Positions 9,291-19,553 are shown, counted from the stretch's first letter. The stretch is DNA of 64,000 bases from Allobosea sp. UNC402CLCol (GCF_000745475.1 NZ_JQJJ01000008.1:889384-953383); one strand, 5' to 3'. Translations and numbers: made by a program. The notes: generated by a model not told the origin, from the sequence alone.

Positions 9291-10571
9291 TCACTCCAGC
9301 GGCTGCGTATCCGCGATCTCGATACCGAAACCGCTCAGACCCACGAAGGAGCGCGGCGAGGAGGCGAGGTTGACGATCGAGGCGACGCCGAGATCACGCA
9401 GGATCTGCGCGCCCAGGCCCACCTCGCGCCATTGCTGGCTGCGCAGCGCGTCCGAGCCTTCCTCCTCGACGCTCTTGATCGGCACGCCGGCGGTGCCGTC
9501 ACGCAGATAGATCAGCACGCCCCGCCCGTCCTGCTGGAAGCGCCGCAATGCGCACTGGATCGAGCTCGCGCCCCCCAGCACATCGGCGACGACATCGGCG
9601 CGATGCAGCCGCGCCGGCACCTTCTCGCCATCGCCGAGCTTGCCCATCACGAAGGCGAAATGCTGCGTGTCGTCGAAGGGCGTGATGTAGACATGGCCAG
9701 TCATCTCGCCGAACGCGGTCTTGACCGGGAAGGAATGCACCCGCTCGACCAGCTTTTCGCGCAACTGCCGATAGGCGATCAGATCGGCGACCGTGATCTG
9801 CTTGAGGCCGTGCTTCTGCGCGAAGGCGGCGATCTGCGCGCCCTTCATCACCGTGCCGTCGTCATTGGCGAGCTCGCAGATCACGCCGACCTGCGGCAGG
9901 TCGGCGAGCTTGCACAGGTCGACGGCGGCTTCGGTATGGCCGGAGCGCATCAGCACGCCACCATCCTTGGCGATCAGCGGGAAGACATGGCCGGGCCGAA
10001 CGAAATCGGCGGCGCCCATATTGCCATTGGCAAGCGCGCGAACCGTGTTGGTGCGCTGCTCGGCCGAGATGCCGGTGGTCAGCCCATGCTTGACGTCGAC
10101 CGTGATGGTGAAGGCGGTGCCGAGCGGCGCGTCGTTCGAGGAGACCATCGGGTCGAGCCGCAGGCGCCGCGCCTCGCTCGCCGTCAGCGGCGCGCAGACA
10201 ATGCCGCAGGTGTTGCGGATGATGAAGGCCATCTTCTCCGGCGTGCAGAGCGAGGCTGCGACGATGAGGTCGCCCTCATTCTCGCGATCGTCGTCATCGG
10301 TGACGATGACGATCTCGCCGCGGGCGAAGGCTTCGATGGTCTCAGTGACATTGTTGAACATGGCAGCCTCGCGCGGCCCGGACAGGCCGAGGAAATCATT
10401 GGGGGTAACGGAGCCGCCCGTGACGGCGGCGATACGCTCGGCGCTTTCCCGCGAGATCCAGGCAGCCGGATCGTTGCACAGCGCCGTCACGCTGGCCGGC
10501 GACAGGCCGACCTGCTTGGCAAAGGCGCTGCGCGCGATCTTGTTCTGCCGGAGCCAGGCGTCGAGCTTCAT
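9291..10571 (-). CDS. ribB: HTH-RibB-RibX fusion: 3,4-dihydroxy-2-butanone-4-phosphate synthase with an N-terminal DNA-binding domain
   Basis: A 426-residue, three-part protein. Residues 1-65 form an XRE-like helix-turn-helix (FAKQVGLSPASVTALCNDP, then RIAAVTGG). Residues 71-275 are RibB, which converts ribulose 5-phosphate to the four-carbon riboflavin precursor; the acidic loop DDDDRENEGD and RSGHTEAAVDL are intact. The rest resembles GTP cyclohydrolase II (RibA), but the zinc cysteines (normally SECLTGD...RCDCG) are gone: the matching stretch reads HRADVVADVLGGASSIQCAL. This fits the RibX domain of RibBX-type proteins rather than an active RibA. An in-frame ATG at 10361 (MFNNVTETIE), preceded by GCGAGG, could give an HTH-less form. 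A dyad at 10618-10643 lies just upstream. Confidence 0.92.
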   Translation of the reverse strand: MKLDAWLRQNKIARSAFAKQVGLSPASVTALCNDPAAWISRESAERIAAVTGGSVTPNDFLGLSGPREAAMFNNVTETIEAFARGEIVIVTDDDDRENEGDLIVAASLCTPEKMAFIIRNTCGIVCAPLTASEARRLRLDPMVSSNDAPLGTAFTITVDVKHGLTTGISAEQRTNTVRALANGNMGAADFVRPGHVFPLIAKDGGVLMRSGHTEAAVDLCKLADLPQVGVICELANDDGTVMKGAQIAAFAQKHGLKQITVADLIAYRQLREKLVERVHSFPVKTAFGEMTGHVYITPFDDTQHFAFVMGKLGDGEKVPARLHRADVVADVLGGASSIQCALRRFQQDGRGVLIYLRDGTAGVPIKSVEEEGSDALRSQQWREVGLGAQILRDLGVASIVNLASSPRSFVGLSGFGIEIADTQPLE

Positions 10572-10617
10572 GCCGGCAAGCTAATACGCCGACGCTTCAT
10601 CTGCAATGAATGAGTGC

Positions 10618-10643
10618 TGCATTTTCAGTATTGCTGAAATGCA
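10618..10643. promoter_or_regulatory. Inverted repeat upstream of HTH-ribB, candidate autoregulatory operator
   Basis: TGCATTTTCAG and CTGAAATGCA are complementary apart from one extra T and flank a short spacer. The site is 47 bp upstream of the HTH-RibB start codon. Since that protein carries its own helix-turn-helix, self-binding is an obvious possibility; this is inference. Confidence 0.45.
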
Positions 10644-10656
10644 AGTTCTCCGCCGC

Positions 10657-10765
10657 GTCATGCTCGGGCTTGCCCCGAGCATCTCATGACGAGGAAGGCT
10701 CTCGTACCAGAGCCCCTTTCGGCCAGAGATTTTCGGGTCTGCGCTTCGCTTCGCCCGAGAATGAC
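10657..10765. repeat. Dispersed GTCAT...ATGAC palindromic repeat (copy 3)
   Basis: The opposite orientation to copy 2: GTCATGCTCGGGC...CCCGAGCAT first, spacer with GGCTCTCGTACCAGAGCC, then TTCGGGTCTGCGCTTCGC...CCCGAGAATGAC. It lies between aroC and ribB. Confidence 0.8.
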
Positions 10766-10772
10766 GGCGATG

Positions 10773-11891
10773 TCATTCCTGAAACGGCCAGCGCGGCTCG
10801 ACCACGCCGACCTGCCCGCGATGGCGCAGATAGTGGTCCGCCAGCACGCAGGCGACCATCGCCTCGCCCACCGGCACGGCGCGGATGCCGACGCAGGGGT
10901 CGTGGCGCCCCTTGGTGAACATCTCGGCCTCGCCGCCGGTCCGCGTCACGGTCGCGCGCGTCGCCAGGATCGAGGAGGTCGGCTTCACGGCAAAACGCGC
11001 GACGATCGGCTGGCCGGTCGAGATGCCGCCGAGGACGCCGCCGGCATGGTTGGAGAGAAAGAGCGGGCGCCCGTCATTGCCGGCGCGCATCTCGTCGGCA
11101 TTCTCCTCGCCGGAGAGTTCGGCGGCGCCGAAGCCTTCGCCGATCTCGACGCCCTTCACCGCGTTGATGCTCATCAGCGCGGCCGCGATCTCGGAATCGA
11201 GCTTGGCGTAGATCGGCGCGCCCAGCCCTGCCGGCACGCCTTCCGCCACGATCTCCAGCACGGCGCCGATCGAGGAGCCGGATTTGCGGATGCCGTCGAG
11301 ATAGCTCTCAAAGAAGGCGGCGGCCTTTGCATCCGGGCAGAAGAACGGGTTGCGGCCGACCTCCTCCCAATCCCAATTGGCGCGGTCGATCTTGTGCGGC
11401 CCCATCTGCACGAGGGCGCCGCGCACCACCATGCCCGGCACGACCTTGCGGGCAATGGCGCCGGCCGCGACGCGCATCGCCGTCTCGCGCGCCGAGGAGC
11501 GACCGCCGCCGCGATAGTCGCGGATGCCGTATTTGACGTCATAGGTGTAGTCGGCATGGCCGGGCCGGTACTTGTCCTTGATCTCGGAATAATCCTTCGA
11601 GCGCTGGTCGACATTGTCGATCATCAGCCCGATCGAGGTGCCCGTCGTCACCTGCACGCCGTCGCTTTCACGCGCGAAGACGCCCGAGACAATGCGGACC
11701 TGGTCCGGCTCCTGGCGCTGCGTCGTGAAGCGCGACTGGCCGGGCCGGCGCCGGTCGAGATCACCCTGGATATCGGCTTCCGTCAGCGGAATCAGCGGCG
11801 GGCAGCCATCGACGACGCAGCCGATGGCTGGCCCATGGCTCTCGCCGAAGGTGGTGACACGGAAGAGATGGCCGAAGCTGTTATGCGACAT
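10773..11891 (-). CDS. aroC: Chorismate synthase
   Basis: A 372-residue enzyme for the last shikimate-pathway step: anti-1,4 elimination of phosphate from 5-enolpyruvylshikimate 3-phosphate, needing reduced FMN. All three family signatures are visible: GESHGPAIG near residue 17, the long [11 protein letters not shown]...[11 protein letters not shown] segment, and [11 protein letters not shown] near the C-terminus. Length is normal. It shares its strand with ribB downstream; chorismate synthase needs flavin and RibB makes a flavin precursor, which may be coincidental. A palindromic repeat separates the two genes. Confidence 0.97.
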   Translation of the reverse strand: MSHNSFGHLFRVTTFGESHGPAIGCVVDGCPPLIPLTEADIQGDLDRRRPGQSRFTTQRQEPDQVRIVSGVFARESDGVQVTTGTSIGLMIDNVDQRSKDYSEIKDKYRPGHADYTYDVKYGIRDYRGGGRSSARETAMRVAAGAIARKVVPGMVVRGALVQMGPHKIDRANWDWEEVGRNPFFCPDAKAAAFFESYLDGIRKSGSSIGAVLEIVAEGVPAGLGAPIYAKLDSEIAAALMSINAVKGVEIGEGFGAAELSGEENADEMRAGNDGRPLFLSNHAGGVLGGISTGQPIVARFAVKPTSSILATRATVTRTGGEAEMFTKGRHDPCVGIRAVPVGEAMVACVLADHYLRHRGQVGVVEPRWPFQE

Positions 11892-11961
11892 GGGAGCCTG
11901 CGCGAAATCTGCGCAGGGTCTTAGTCCGTGCCGGGACCCATGGTCAAACGAAGCGAGCGGC

Positions 11962-14900
11962 TCAATGCCCCGCAGCCGCCTTCGCCGGCACCGCAGGCGC
12001 TCCCTCCCAGCGCGTATGCGCCGGCAGGTTCTCGCCCTTCATGATCACGGTGAGCAGGCCGATCTGGGCGTAGTCGCCGACATGGGTGTCGTAGAGCACG
12101 GTCGCGCCGGCGCCGACGCAGACGCCCTTGCCGAGCCTGACCCGGCCGACCTTCATCACCCGGTCCTCGTAGAGATGTGTCTGCAGCGCCGAATGAGCAT
12201 TGACCGTGCAGAAGTCGCCGACCTTGATGCAGTCGAACTCGGTGATATCCGTCGAGTCGAGCCAGACGCCCTTGCCGTATTTCGCGCCGAACAGCATCAG
12301 GAACCAGGGCAGGAAAGGCGTGCCGCGCAGATAGTCGAACAGCACCTTGCCGCCGAGGCCCCAATACATCACTGCCACGGCCTCGGTGCGCATCGCCCAC
12401 CAGGACCACATCGGCTTCATCACCGGCTTGTAGACGCCCATCATCAGCCATTTGACGCCTGCGCAGATCACTGCCTGCACCAGCGCGATGACGACGGCGA
12501 CGCCCATGAAAGAGGTGACGAGGCCGAGCCAGTCGCCCTCGTTGATCTTCTGCTGCAGCACCATATCGACCGCGATGGTGCCGAAGGTGATGAACAGCAT
12601 CGAGGGGAAGGAGGTGTGCAGCGCCTCGAAGACGCCGCGCCCGAACTGCTTGGCGAAGGACGGCTTGTAGGTCCAGTCGGCCCCGAGATCGACCTTCTGG
12701 CGCGTCGGCAGCTTGATCGGCGGCGAACCGAACCAGGTATCGCCGGGCTGCATCCTGTCGTTCGCCGGCGGCTTCGACTTGATGCCGATCAGCACGCGGT
12801 CCGGAATGACGGCGCCCGGCGGCACGACGGCATCGTTGCCGACGAAAACCTGCTCGCCGGTGCGCGTCTCGTCGAGGCGCATATAGCCGCGCCGCATCTC
12901 CTCGTCGCCGAACACGACCTCGTCGGCGATGAAATTGCCGGCGCCGATGCCGGTCACGTCGTAGCGGCCGGAGAGGTTGGTCGAGATTTCCGCCCCGCTC
13001 CCGATCCGCGCGCCCATCAGCCGGTACCAGGCCCGCATATAGATGGTGGCGAAGAGCGACGACAGCGTCTCCAAGGTCACCTCGGTGGCCAGCGCCACCG
13101 TCCATTTGCGGGCGTAGAAGCCGGAATGGATCGAATAGGAGCCGCTCGTCACCCGCGGCAGGATCGCCCAGCGCAGCGCCGCGATCATCAGCACGGTGAA
13201 GGCGATGAGGCCGATCGCGGTCGGCCAGGTCAGGATCGGCAGGAACCAGAGATAGCTGATGTCGGTCCAGCCGGCGATCCAGTAGTCGATCTTGTCGAAC
13301 AGCCAGAAGGCCGGGAAGATCGGCAGCAGGCTGACCGGCGGGAGCACGATCAGCATGAAGATGTAGAAGGCCGTCATCAGCGCCCGCCGCCCCCGCGAGG
13401 CCTGCGCCTGCGGCGGCAATGCGGCGACATCGACCATGCCGGTCTTGCGGCCGGGCGAACCGTCCCAGATCTCGGCCGCGCCGACATGGGTGCCGGGCGC
13501 GATGGCGGTGAGATCGGCGATCTCGGCATGGTCGCCGATCACCGCGCCATGGCCGAACACGACGGAGGCGCCGGCCGAGACGTCCTTGCCGATGGTGATG
13601 CGGCCGATCACCAGCTTGTCGCCGATCGCCTCGCCATTGGCGAAGGTGGTCTTGGTGCCGAAGGTCGAGCCCTCGCCGATCTCGATCAGGTCGATGGCGC
13701 CGGCCTCGTAATCGGAGAGGATGACGTCGCGCCCGACCTTGGCGCCGAGCAGGCGCCAGTAGAAGCGCATCACCGGCGAGCCCTGCAGCCATTTGATATG
13801 AACGAGCCCGGCGACGCGCGCCGCGAACCACCAGCGGAAATAATAGACACCCCAGAGCGGATAGACGCCGGGCTTGGTGCGCCCGAGCACGATCCATTTC
13901 AGCGCGATGGCGATGAGCCCGGTCACGACGATGATCGCGACATAGATGCCGAGCAGCGCGCCGATCTGACCGAGCAGCGACAGATCCTCGCCCGACACGA
14001 TCATATAGGTGACGAAGACGCCGAGCCATTGCGCGGTGGAGAGCCCGATGATGACCGGCAGCACCGCCGCCTGCGCCAGCCCGCAGAGGAAGCGGCGCAG
14101 GAAGGGCGGCGGCGTGAAGGAGAGGTCTTCGCTCACCGCCGCGCCGCGCTCGTCGAGGAGCCCGGCCATCGCGCGCAGCGTGCGGGCACCGTAGACATCC
14201 TGCAGCGTGATGCCGGCATAGGCCGGCGTCTCGCGCACGATCGAGATGAAGCGGGCGGCGAGCAGCGAATGCCCGCCGAGATCGACGAAGAAATCCGCCT
14301 CCAGCGGCAGGCTCGCTGCGCCGAGCACGCGCTTGGCCGCGTCCAGCAGCGCGGCTTCAGTGGCGTTGCGCGGCGGCTCCTGCTCGCCATCGGCGCTGGG
14401 CGCCGTGAGCGGCGCCGCCTTCAGCATCTTGCGGTCGACCTTGCCGGAAACCATGCGCGGCAGCGAGCCGACGGCCTCGAAATGCGCCGGCACCATATAG
14501 GGCGGCAGCTTCTCGCGCAGCGCGGCCCTGAGCGCCGGCCCATCGACCGCGATGCCCGGCTCCGGCACGACGAAGGCGACCAGCCGCTCGATGCCGTCAT
14601 CCGTGCGCAGCACGACAGCCGCCTGCGCCACGCCGGGCTCGTCGGCGAGCTTGGATTCGATCTCGCCAAGCTCGACGCGGAAACCGCGGATCTTGATCTG
14701 GTCGTCGATGCGGCCGTGGAAGACGATATTGCCGTCGGCATCGAGGCTGACCGCGTCGCCCGAGCGGTAGAGGATCGGATCGTCGGAGCCGGCGACTCCG
14801 GAGAACGGATTCGCGATGAACTTCTCGGCGGTCAGCTCCGGACGGCCATGATAGCCCTTGGCCACGCCGGGGCCACCGATCAGCAATTCGCCCTGCTCAC

Positions 14901-15981
14901 CCGGCTGGACGAGGTGCAGCCCCTCGCTGACGACATAGGCCGTGTAGTTCGGGATCGGCCGGCCGATGGTGACCGTCTCGCCCGGCACGACCTCGGCGGC
15001 GGTGGCGACGACCGTGGCCTCGGTGGGGCCGTAGGTGTTGAGGATGCGCCGGCCCGGTCGCGACCATTTCTGCACGATCGCCGGCGGCAGCGCCTCGCCG
15101 CCGAGCAGGATGAGGCGCAGCGACGGCACGTCGGAGGGCAGGATGCCGAGCAGCGTCGGCACCGTGTCGATGACGGTGACGCCGGCCTGCTCCAGCAGCC
15201 CCGGCAGCTTCTCGGCATCGCCCATCATCTCCGGCGAGGCCACGAACAGCGTCGCGCCGACCAGATAGGGCGTCCAGATCTCCTCCATCGACAGGTCGAA
15301 GGCGACGGAGGCGCCCTGGAAGACCACATCGTCGGGGCCGATGCCGTAGAACGCGTTCCCCGAGCGCAGGAAATGGCAGATGTTGCGGTGGCTGATGACG
15401 ATCGCCTTCGGCGTGCCCGTCGAGCCCGAGGTGTAGATCAGATAGGCGGGGTGGTCCTTGGTCAGCCCGGCGGCGCGTGCCGGCGGCTCAACCCCGTCGG
15501 CGCCCGCGGCAAGCGCATCGGGCGTCCAGATCGTGCGGCCGGTGTCCTCGGCGCGGACGGCCCAGCCGCCGCAGGTGACGATGCCCTTGGCCTGCGCGTC
15601 GTTCAGGCAGGTCGCGATGCGCTCGACCGGCGCCTCGGCGTCGAACGGCACCCAGGCCGCGCCCGCACGCGTGATCGCGATCTGCGCGATCAGCAGGTCG
15701 ATGCCGCGCGGCATCCACAGGCCGACCATGTCGCCGGGGCCAACGCCCGCGAGGTGGAGCCCGCGCGCCTGCCGGCCGGCAGCCGCCCAGACCTCGGCAT
15801 AGCTCAGCTGACGGGCACCATCGACCAGGGCGGGATGCTCGGCGCGCGACGCGACCGTCGCCGCGAAGATCTCGGCGAGCACTTCATCGCGCAGCAGCTC
15901 CGGACGCTTCTCGCCGGCCAGCATCGCGAGTGGATTCGCCGCGGCATCCGTCGCCACCGACAGCTTGCTCAAATCGTTCAT
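11962..15981 (-). CDS. Pls-type membrane-bound single-module non-ribosomal peptide synthetase
   Basis: A 1339-residue protein. It has an adenylation domain at about 30-525 (YTSGSTG at 183-189, NTYGPTEA at 315-322, YRSGD near 405), a carrier domain whose phosphopantetheine serine is S572 in DLGGHSL, and then a large membrane region. Hydrophobic segments lie near 636-660, 676-698, 867-895 and 915-940. These alternate with three tandem domains containing left-handed beta-helix hexapeptide repeats (about 741-850, 960-1120, 1200-1320). This is the layout of epsilon-poly-lysine synthetase (Pls) and PosA-like proteins, which polymerise one amino acid without a thioesterase. The amino acid cannot be read by eye. 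It is probably monocistronic. The GC-rich 235 bp upstream shows no clear promoter. Confidence 0.9.
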   Translation of the reverse strand: MNDLSKLSVATDAAANPLAMLAGEKRPELLRDEVLAEIFAATVASRAEHPALVDGARQLSYAEVWAAAGRQARGLHLAGVGPGDMVGLWMPRGIDLLIAQIAITRAGAAWVPFDAEAPVERIATCLNDAQAKGIVTCGGWAVRAEDTGRTIWTPDALAAGADGVEPPARAAGLTKDHPAYLIYTSGSTGTPKAIVISHRNICHFLRSGNAFYGIGPDDVVFQGASVAFDLSMEEIWTPYLVGATLFVASPEMMGDAEKLPGLLEQAGVTVIDTVPTLLGILPSDVPSLRLILLGGEALPPAIVQKWSRPGRRILNTYGPTEATVVATAAEVVPGETVTIGRPIPNYTAYVVSEGLHLVQPGEQGELLIGGPGVAKGYHGRPELTAEKFIANPFSGVAGSDDPILYRSGDAVSLDADGNIVFHGRIDDQIKIRGFRVELGEIESKLADEPGVAQAAVVLRTDDGIERLVAFVVPEPGIAVDGPALRAALREKLPPYMVPAHFEAVGSLPRMVSGKVDRKMLKAAPLTAPSADGEQEPPRNATEAALLDAAKRVLGAASLPLEADFFVDLGGHSLLAARFISIVRETPAYAGITLQDVYGARTLRAMAGLLDERGAAVSEDLSFTPPPFLRRFLCGLAQAAVLPVIIGLSTAQWLGVFVTYMIVSGEDLSLLGQIGALLGIYVAIIVVTGLIAIALKWIVLGRTKPGVYPLWGVYYFRWWFAARVAGLVHIKWLQGSPVMRFYWRLLGAKVGRDVILSDYEAGAIDLIEIGEGSTFGTKTTFANGEAIGDKLVIGRITIGKDVSAGASVVFGHGAVIGDHAEIADLTAIAPGTHVGAAEIWDGSPGRKTGMVDVAALPPQAQASRGRRALMTAFYIFMLIVLPPVSLLPIFPAFWLFDKIDYWIAGWTDISYLWFLPILTWPTAIGLIAFTVLMIAALRWAILPRVTSGSYSIHSGFYARKWTVALATEVTLETLSSLFATIYMRAWYRLMGARIGSGAEISTNLSGRYDVTGIGAGNFIADEVVFGDEEMRRGYMRLDETRTGEQVFVGNDAVVPPGAVIPDRVLIGIKSKPPANDRMQPGDTWFGSPPIKLPTRQKVDLGADWTYKPSFAKQFGRGVFEALHTSFPSMLFITFGTIAVDMVLQQKINEGDWLGLVTSFMGVAVVIALVQAVICAGVKWLMMGVYKPVMKPMWSWWAMRTEAVAVMYWGLGGKVLFDYLRGTPFLPWFLMLFGAKYGKGVWLDSTDITEFDCIKVGDFCTVNAHSALQTHLYEDRVMKVGRVRLGKGVCVGAGATVLYDTHVGDYAQIGLLTVIMKGENLPAHTRWEGAPAVPAKAAAGH

Positions 15982-16216
15982 GGCGCCCCGCTGCGCTCAA
16001 AGCCCGGATGGAGGGCGGGAAGCGCGGCTCCCGCATCCTTCATTCGCACCTTGCCACGCACCTTTAAACAAACCCGGAATCGACGCTCCGATGACCGCGC
16101 TATCCGGTCGAGCCCCCCGGCCGGGCAAGCCGCCGCTCCGCGCGCCCTGCTAGCACATTCCTCGTGCCAGATCATCCGTGAACCGGTGATGAATGCCGGC
16201 GCGGTAAAGCCGAGGC

Positions 16217-16813
16217 TCAGAGCCACTCGGCCTTGCTGCCCTCGACGACGAGCAGCTTGCCCTGCCAGATCTCGACCATGGACGCCTTCAGCGGCGAGAC
16301 CGCGCCGACGAGAGCCAGCACCGCACGCGCCACCCCGCCATGACTGACGATCACCGTCTCGCGCTGCAATTCCTCCAGCACCGGCCGCACCCGTTCCGCC
16401 AGCATCCGGTAGCTCTCCCCGCCGGGTGGCACGAAGCTCCATTTGTCGCGCTCGCGCAGATGCGCCTGCTCGCGCTCGGCCTTGCGGATATCGCGCCAGG
16501 TGAAGCCTTCCCACGCCCCGAAGGTGAGTTCCTTCAATCGCGGATCAACCCGGTATTCGCCCGCCGGCAGGCCGAGATCGCGGCGCAGGATGTCCATCGT
16601 CTCCCGCGCCCGCTCCATCGGCGAGCAGATATAGTCGAGCGTCGCGAAGCTCGGCTCCAGCGCCTTGAGCCGCCCGGCCGCCTCCGCCGCCTGCTCGCGC
16701 CCGAGCGCGTTAAGCGGAATGTCCTGCCCGCCCTGCAGCCGGCCCTCGCGATTCCAGTCGGTCTCGCCATGGCGGACAAGAATGAGCCGGTGCGGAAGCG
16801 AGAGCGGGATCAT
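16217..16813 (-). CDS. Histidine phosphatase (phosphoglycerate mutase-like)
   Basis: A roughly 198-residue histidine-phosphatase superfamily protein. The catalytic motif LVRHGETDWNREGRLQGG is near the N-terminus and the second histidine is in IVSHGGVARAVLAL. Family members in this size class are general phosphatases, cobalamin alpha-ribazole phosphatases or GpmB-like proteins. A true cofactor-independent mutase (gpmI) is at 44-45.6 kb, so a glycolytic role is not needed here. Start ATG at 16813 is preferred over GTG at 16828 because of an AGAAG at suitable spacing. It is divergent from folP. Confidence 0.88.
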   Translation of the reverse strand: MIPLSLPHRLILVRHGETDWNREGRLQGGQDIPLNALGREQAAEAAGRLKALEPSFATLDYICSPMERARETMDILRRDLGLPAGEYRVDPRLKELTFGAWEGFTWRDIRKAEREQAHLRERDKWSFVPPGGESYRMLAERVRPVLEELQRETVIVSHGGVARAVLALVGAVSPLKASMVEIWQGKLLVVEGSKAEWL

Positions 16814-16942
16814 GCCCGGCTTCTGCACGCCTCGCCGGGGGAGGTCAAAAGCCTAATGCGCCCATCGGCCATGCGCAGGGCCGATCGCGACGATCCGTCG
16901 CTTTTGGTGGCCGATCGGCAACAGGCTGTGTATAGGCGCCGC

Positions 16943-17818
16943 ATGAGCCTTATGGCTCCGAATGCGCGGACTGCCATGCCCCCTGCCCTCACTCTCCCCG
17001 ATGGCCGCCGCCTCGCGCTCGACGCGGGGCCCTTGCTGATGGGCATCGTCAACGTCACGCCGGATTCCTTCTCGGATGGCGGCCTGCTCGGCAGCGCCGA
17101 CGCGGCGGTGGTGCACGGGCTGCGGCTGGCCGAAGAAGGCGCGGCGATCGTCGATATCGGCGGCGAATCGACCAGGCCCGGCCACGAAACCGTCGATGCC
17201 GCGACGGAGCTTGCCCGCGTGCTCCCCGTCATCGCCGGGCTGAAGGCCCGCAGCGCCGTGCCGCTCTCGATCGACAGCTACAAGGCGGAGGTCGCCGAGG
17301 CCGCGCTCGCCGCCGGCGCCTCCATCGTCAACGATGTCTGGGGCTGCCGGCGCGATCCGCGCATCGCCGAGGTCGCGGCACGGGCCGGAGCCCCGATGGT
17401 GCTGATGCACAACCGCGATACGGTCGATAGCTCTCTCGATATCTTCGACGAGGTGATCGGCTTCCTCGAACGCTCCATCGCCATCGCCACCGCCGCCGGC
17501 GTGCCGCGCAGCCAGATCATCGTCGATCCCGGCATCGGCTTCGGCAAGACGCCGCGCCAGAACCTCGACCTGATCCGCGAGCTCGACCGGCTGACCGTGC
17601 TCGGCTGCCCGATTCTGCTCGGCGCCTCGCGCAAATCGACGCTGGGCCTCGTCACCGGCCGCAAGGTCCCGGCCGAGCGGCTGGCCGCCACGCTCTCCGC
17701 CCATCTCTACGGCGCCAGCCGCGGCGCCGCCATCCTGCGCGTCCATGACGTCGCGCCGCATGTCGACGCGCTCAAGGTCTGGGCCGCCATCGCGGACGAA
17801 ACGAAGGTGATCCCGTGA
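16943..17818 (+). CDS. folP: Dihydropteroate synthase
   Basis: A 291-residue TIM-barrel enzyme joining p-aminobenzoate to 6-hydroxymethyl-dihydropterin pyrophosphate, the sulfonamide target. GIVNVTPDSFSDGG near residue 35, DIGGESTRPG near 72 and VDPGIGFGKT near 195 are all present. The start ATG at 16943 is followed by other in-frame ATGs at 16952 and 16976; the exact N-terminus is uncertain. It is the first gene of a tight folP-folB-folK operon: its stop overlaps the GTG of folB by 4 bp. Confidence 0.96.
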   Translation: MSLMAPNARTAMPPALTLPDGRRLALDAGPLLMGIVNVTPDSFSDGGLLGSADAAVVHGLRLAEEGAAIVDIGGESTRPGHETVDAATELARVLPVIAGLKARSAVPLSIDSYKAEVAEAALAAGASIVNDVWGCRRDPRIAEVAARAGAPMVLMHNRDTVDSSLDIFDEVIGFLERSIAIATAAGVPRSQIIVDPGIGFGKTPRQNLDLIRELDRLTVLGCPILLGASRKSTLGLVTGRKVPAERLAATLSAHLYGASRGAAILRVHDVAPHVDALKVWAAIADETKVIP

Positions 17819-18189
17819 GCGAGACCGGCCGCATCCTGATCGAGCAGCTCGATATCTATGCCTATCACGGCTTCTTCTCGGAAGAGGAGCGGCTCGGCCA
17901 GCGCTTCGTCCTCGACCTCGTGCTCGATGTCGACCTGCGCGCCGCCGCGCTGAGCGACCGCCTTGCCGATACGGTCGATTACGGCCGCGCCGTCGCCATC
18001 GTCAGCGAGGCCTTCACGGCCCGGCGCTATCATCTGCTGGAGGGCGCCGCGCGCGCCGTCGCGCTCTCCCTGTTCGAGGCCTTCGCCCCCGTCGCAGGCG
18101 TCGAGGTCACCCTGCGCAAGCCCGCCCCGCCCATTCCGGCGACGCTGGGCGCGGTCGGCGTCAAGCTGAGCTTCCGGCGTGGCGATTGA
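17815..18189 (+). CDS. folB: Dihydroneopterin aldolase
   Basis: A 124-residue protein making 6-hydroxymethyl-dihydropterin from dihydroneopterin, the substrate of FolK. The N-terminal YAYHGFFSEEERLGQRF segment contains the conserved YHG and catalytic glutamate region. The C-terminal VEVTLRKPAPPIP carries the conserved KP. GTG start at 17815 overlaps the folP stop, and its 3' end overlaps folK by 11 bp, implying translational coupling across the operon. Confidence 0.95.
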   Translation: MSETGRILIEQLDIYAYHGFFSEEERLGQRFVLDLVLDVDLRAAALSDRLADTVDYGRAVAIVSEAFTARRYHLLEGAARAVALSLFEAFAPVAGVEVTLRKPAPPIPATLGAVGVKLSFRRGD

Positions 18190-18694
18190 AGCCGCACTCG
18201 CCTTCGGCGGCAATCTCGGCGATCCCGTCGCGGCCTTCGCCGCGTCGCTGATCGCCTTGCGCCGGCATCCGGCCGTCAGGCTCGGGCAGCTCTCCCCGGT
18301 CTATCGCACCCCGCCCTGGGGCAAGATCGACCAGCCGGAATTCCTCAACATGGCGGCGCGGATCGAAACCACGCTGACCGCCGACGACCTGCTCGCGCTG
18401 TGCCTCGAGCTGGAACGCGCCGGCGGCCGCGAGCGCCGCGAGCGCTGGGGGCCCCGCACGCTCGACATCGACATCCTGACCTATGGCGAGACGGCAATCG
18501 ACCGGCCCGGCCTCCAGATCCCGCATCCGCGCATCGCCGAGCGCGCCTTCGTGCTGGCGCCGCTGGCGCAGATCCTGCCGGCCAAGCTGATCGGCGGGCG
18601 AACGGTCGCGACTTTGCTGGAGGCGATCGCAGACGAAACGATCCGCCGCGACGATGCCGCGACGGATCGGTTGAAGAGATTGCTGGCGCAATAG
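18179..18694 (+). CDS. folK: 6-hydroxymethyl-7,8-dihydropterin pyrophosphokinase
   Basis: A 171-residue HPPK that activates hydroxymethyl-dihydropterin with ATP for FolP. The family signature RWGPRTLDIDIL is present, as is the N-terminal FGGNLGD and the PEFLNMAARIET region. The start is GTG at 18179, inside the end of folB. The gene ends 19 bp from the stop of convergent fabI with no room for a separate terminator. Confidence 0.96.
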   Translation: MAIEAALAFGGNLGDPVAAFAASLIALRRHPAVRLGQLSPVYRTPPWGKIDQPEFLNMAARIETTLTADDLLALCLELERAGGRERRERWGPRTLDIDILTYGETAIDRPGLQIPHPRIAERAFVLAPLAQILPAKLIGGRTVATLLEAIADETIRRDDAATDRLKRLLAQ

Positions 18695-18713
18695 AGGCCG
18701 GCGGCCTTCCGGT

Positions 18714-19553
18714 TCACTCGCCCTTGTCGAGCGAGATGTCCGGCGCGGTCGGCACCTTCATGCCGACGACATGGTAGCCGGCGTCGACATGCATGATCTC
18801 GCCAGTGATGCCGCGCGACATGTCCGAGACGAGGAACACCGCGGTCTCGCCGACCTCCTCGATGGTCACCGTGCGGCGCAGCGGCGAGTTGTACTCGTTC
18901 CAGCGCAGGATGTAGCGGAAATCGCCGATGCCGGAAGCCGCAAGCGTCTTGATCGGCCCGGCCGAGATCGCGTTGACGCGGATCTTCGAGGGGCCGAGAT
19001 CGGCGGCGAGATACTGCACGCTCGATTCCAGCGCTGCCTTCGCGATGCCCATGACGTTGTAATGCGGCATCCACTTCTCGGCGCCGTAATAGGTCAGCGT
19101 CAGCAGCGAACCGCCATCCGGCATCAGCTTCTCGGCGCGCTGGGTGATCGCCGTGAAGGAATAGCAGGAGATCAGCAGCGACTTGGAGAAATTCGCCTCG
19201 GTGGTCTCGACATAGCGGCCGGTGAGCTCGTCCTTGTCCGAGAAGGCGATGCAGTGGACGACGAAGTCGAGCTTGCCCCAGAGCTTCTCGACCTCGGCGA
19301 AGACTGCGTCGATCGTGGCGCCGTCGGTGACGTCGCAATGGCCGACGACATGGCCGCCGAGCTCCTTGGCGAGCGGCTCGACCCGCTTCTTCAGCGCATC
19401 GCCCTGATAGGTGAAGGCGAGTTCCGCGCCCGCGTCCGCCGCTGCCTTGGCGATGCCCCAGGCGATGGACCGGTTGTTCGCGACGCCCATCACGAGGCCG
19501 CGCTTGCCCTTGAGGAGATTGGCGGTCGGCGAAACGGCGTTGGAATCAGGCAT
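18714..19553 (-). CDS. fabI: Enoyl-[acyl-carrier-protein] reductase (NADH)
   Basis: A 279-residue FabI, last reductive step of each fatty-acid elongation cycle and the triclosan target. It has the modified SDR nucleotide motif (GLVMGVANNRSIAWGIAKA) and the FabI-type Tyr-x6-Lys catalytic pair within YGAEKWMPHYNVMGIAK. A short hydrophilic N-terminal extension (MPDSNAVSPTANLL) precedes the Rossmann fold. The fabI, dnaJ-like, lipoprotein and pdxH grouping is common in this bacterial order. Confidence 0.97.
   Translation of the reverse strand: MPDSNAVSPTANLLKGKRGLVMGVANNRSIAWGIAKAAADAGAELAFTYQGDALKKRVEPLAKELGGHVVGHCDVTDGATIDAVFAEVEKLWGKLDFVVHCIAFSDKDELTGRYVETTEANFSKSLLISCYSFTAITQRAEKLMPDGGSLLTLTYYGAEKWMPHYNVMGIAKAALESSVQYLAADLGPSKIRVNAISAGPIKTLAASGIGDFRYILRWNEYNSPLRRTVTIEEVGETAVFLVSDMSRGITGEIMHVDAGYHVVGMKVPTAPDISLDKGE

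Noticed and set aside
10572-10772. Possible FMN riboswitch before ribB
   Set aside because: None of the conserved RFN blocks could be recognised. The region holds a dyad and a dispersed repeat.
11614-16347. A very long open frame on the plus strand opposite the NRPS gene
   Set aside because: Its translation is Arg/His/Asp-rich without domains, as expected for the complement of a GC-rich gene, while the minus strand encodes a clear multidomain NRPS.
16904-16936. TTGGTG ... TATAGG as folP promoter
   Set aside because: The spacer is 21 bp, too long for a housekeeping promoter.
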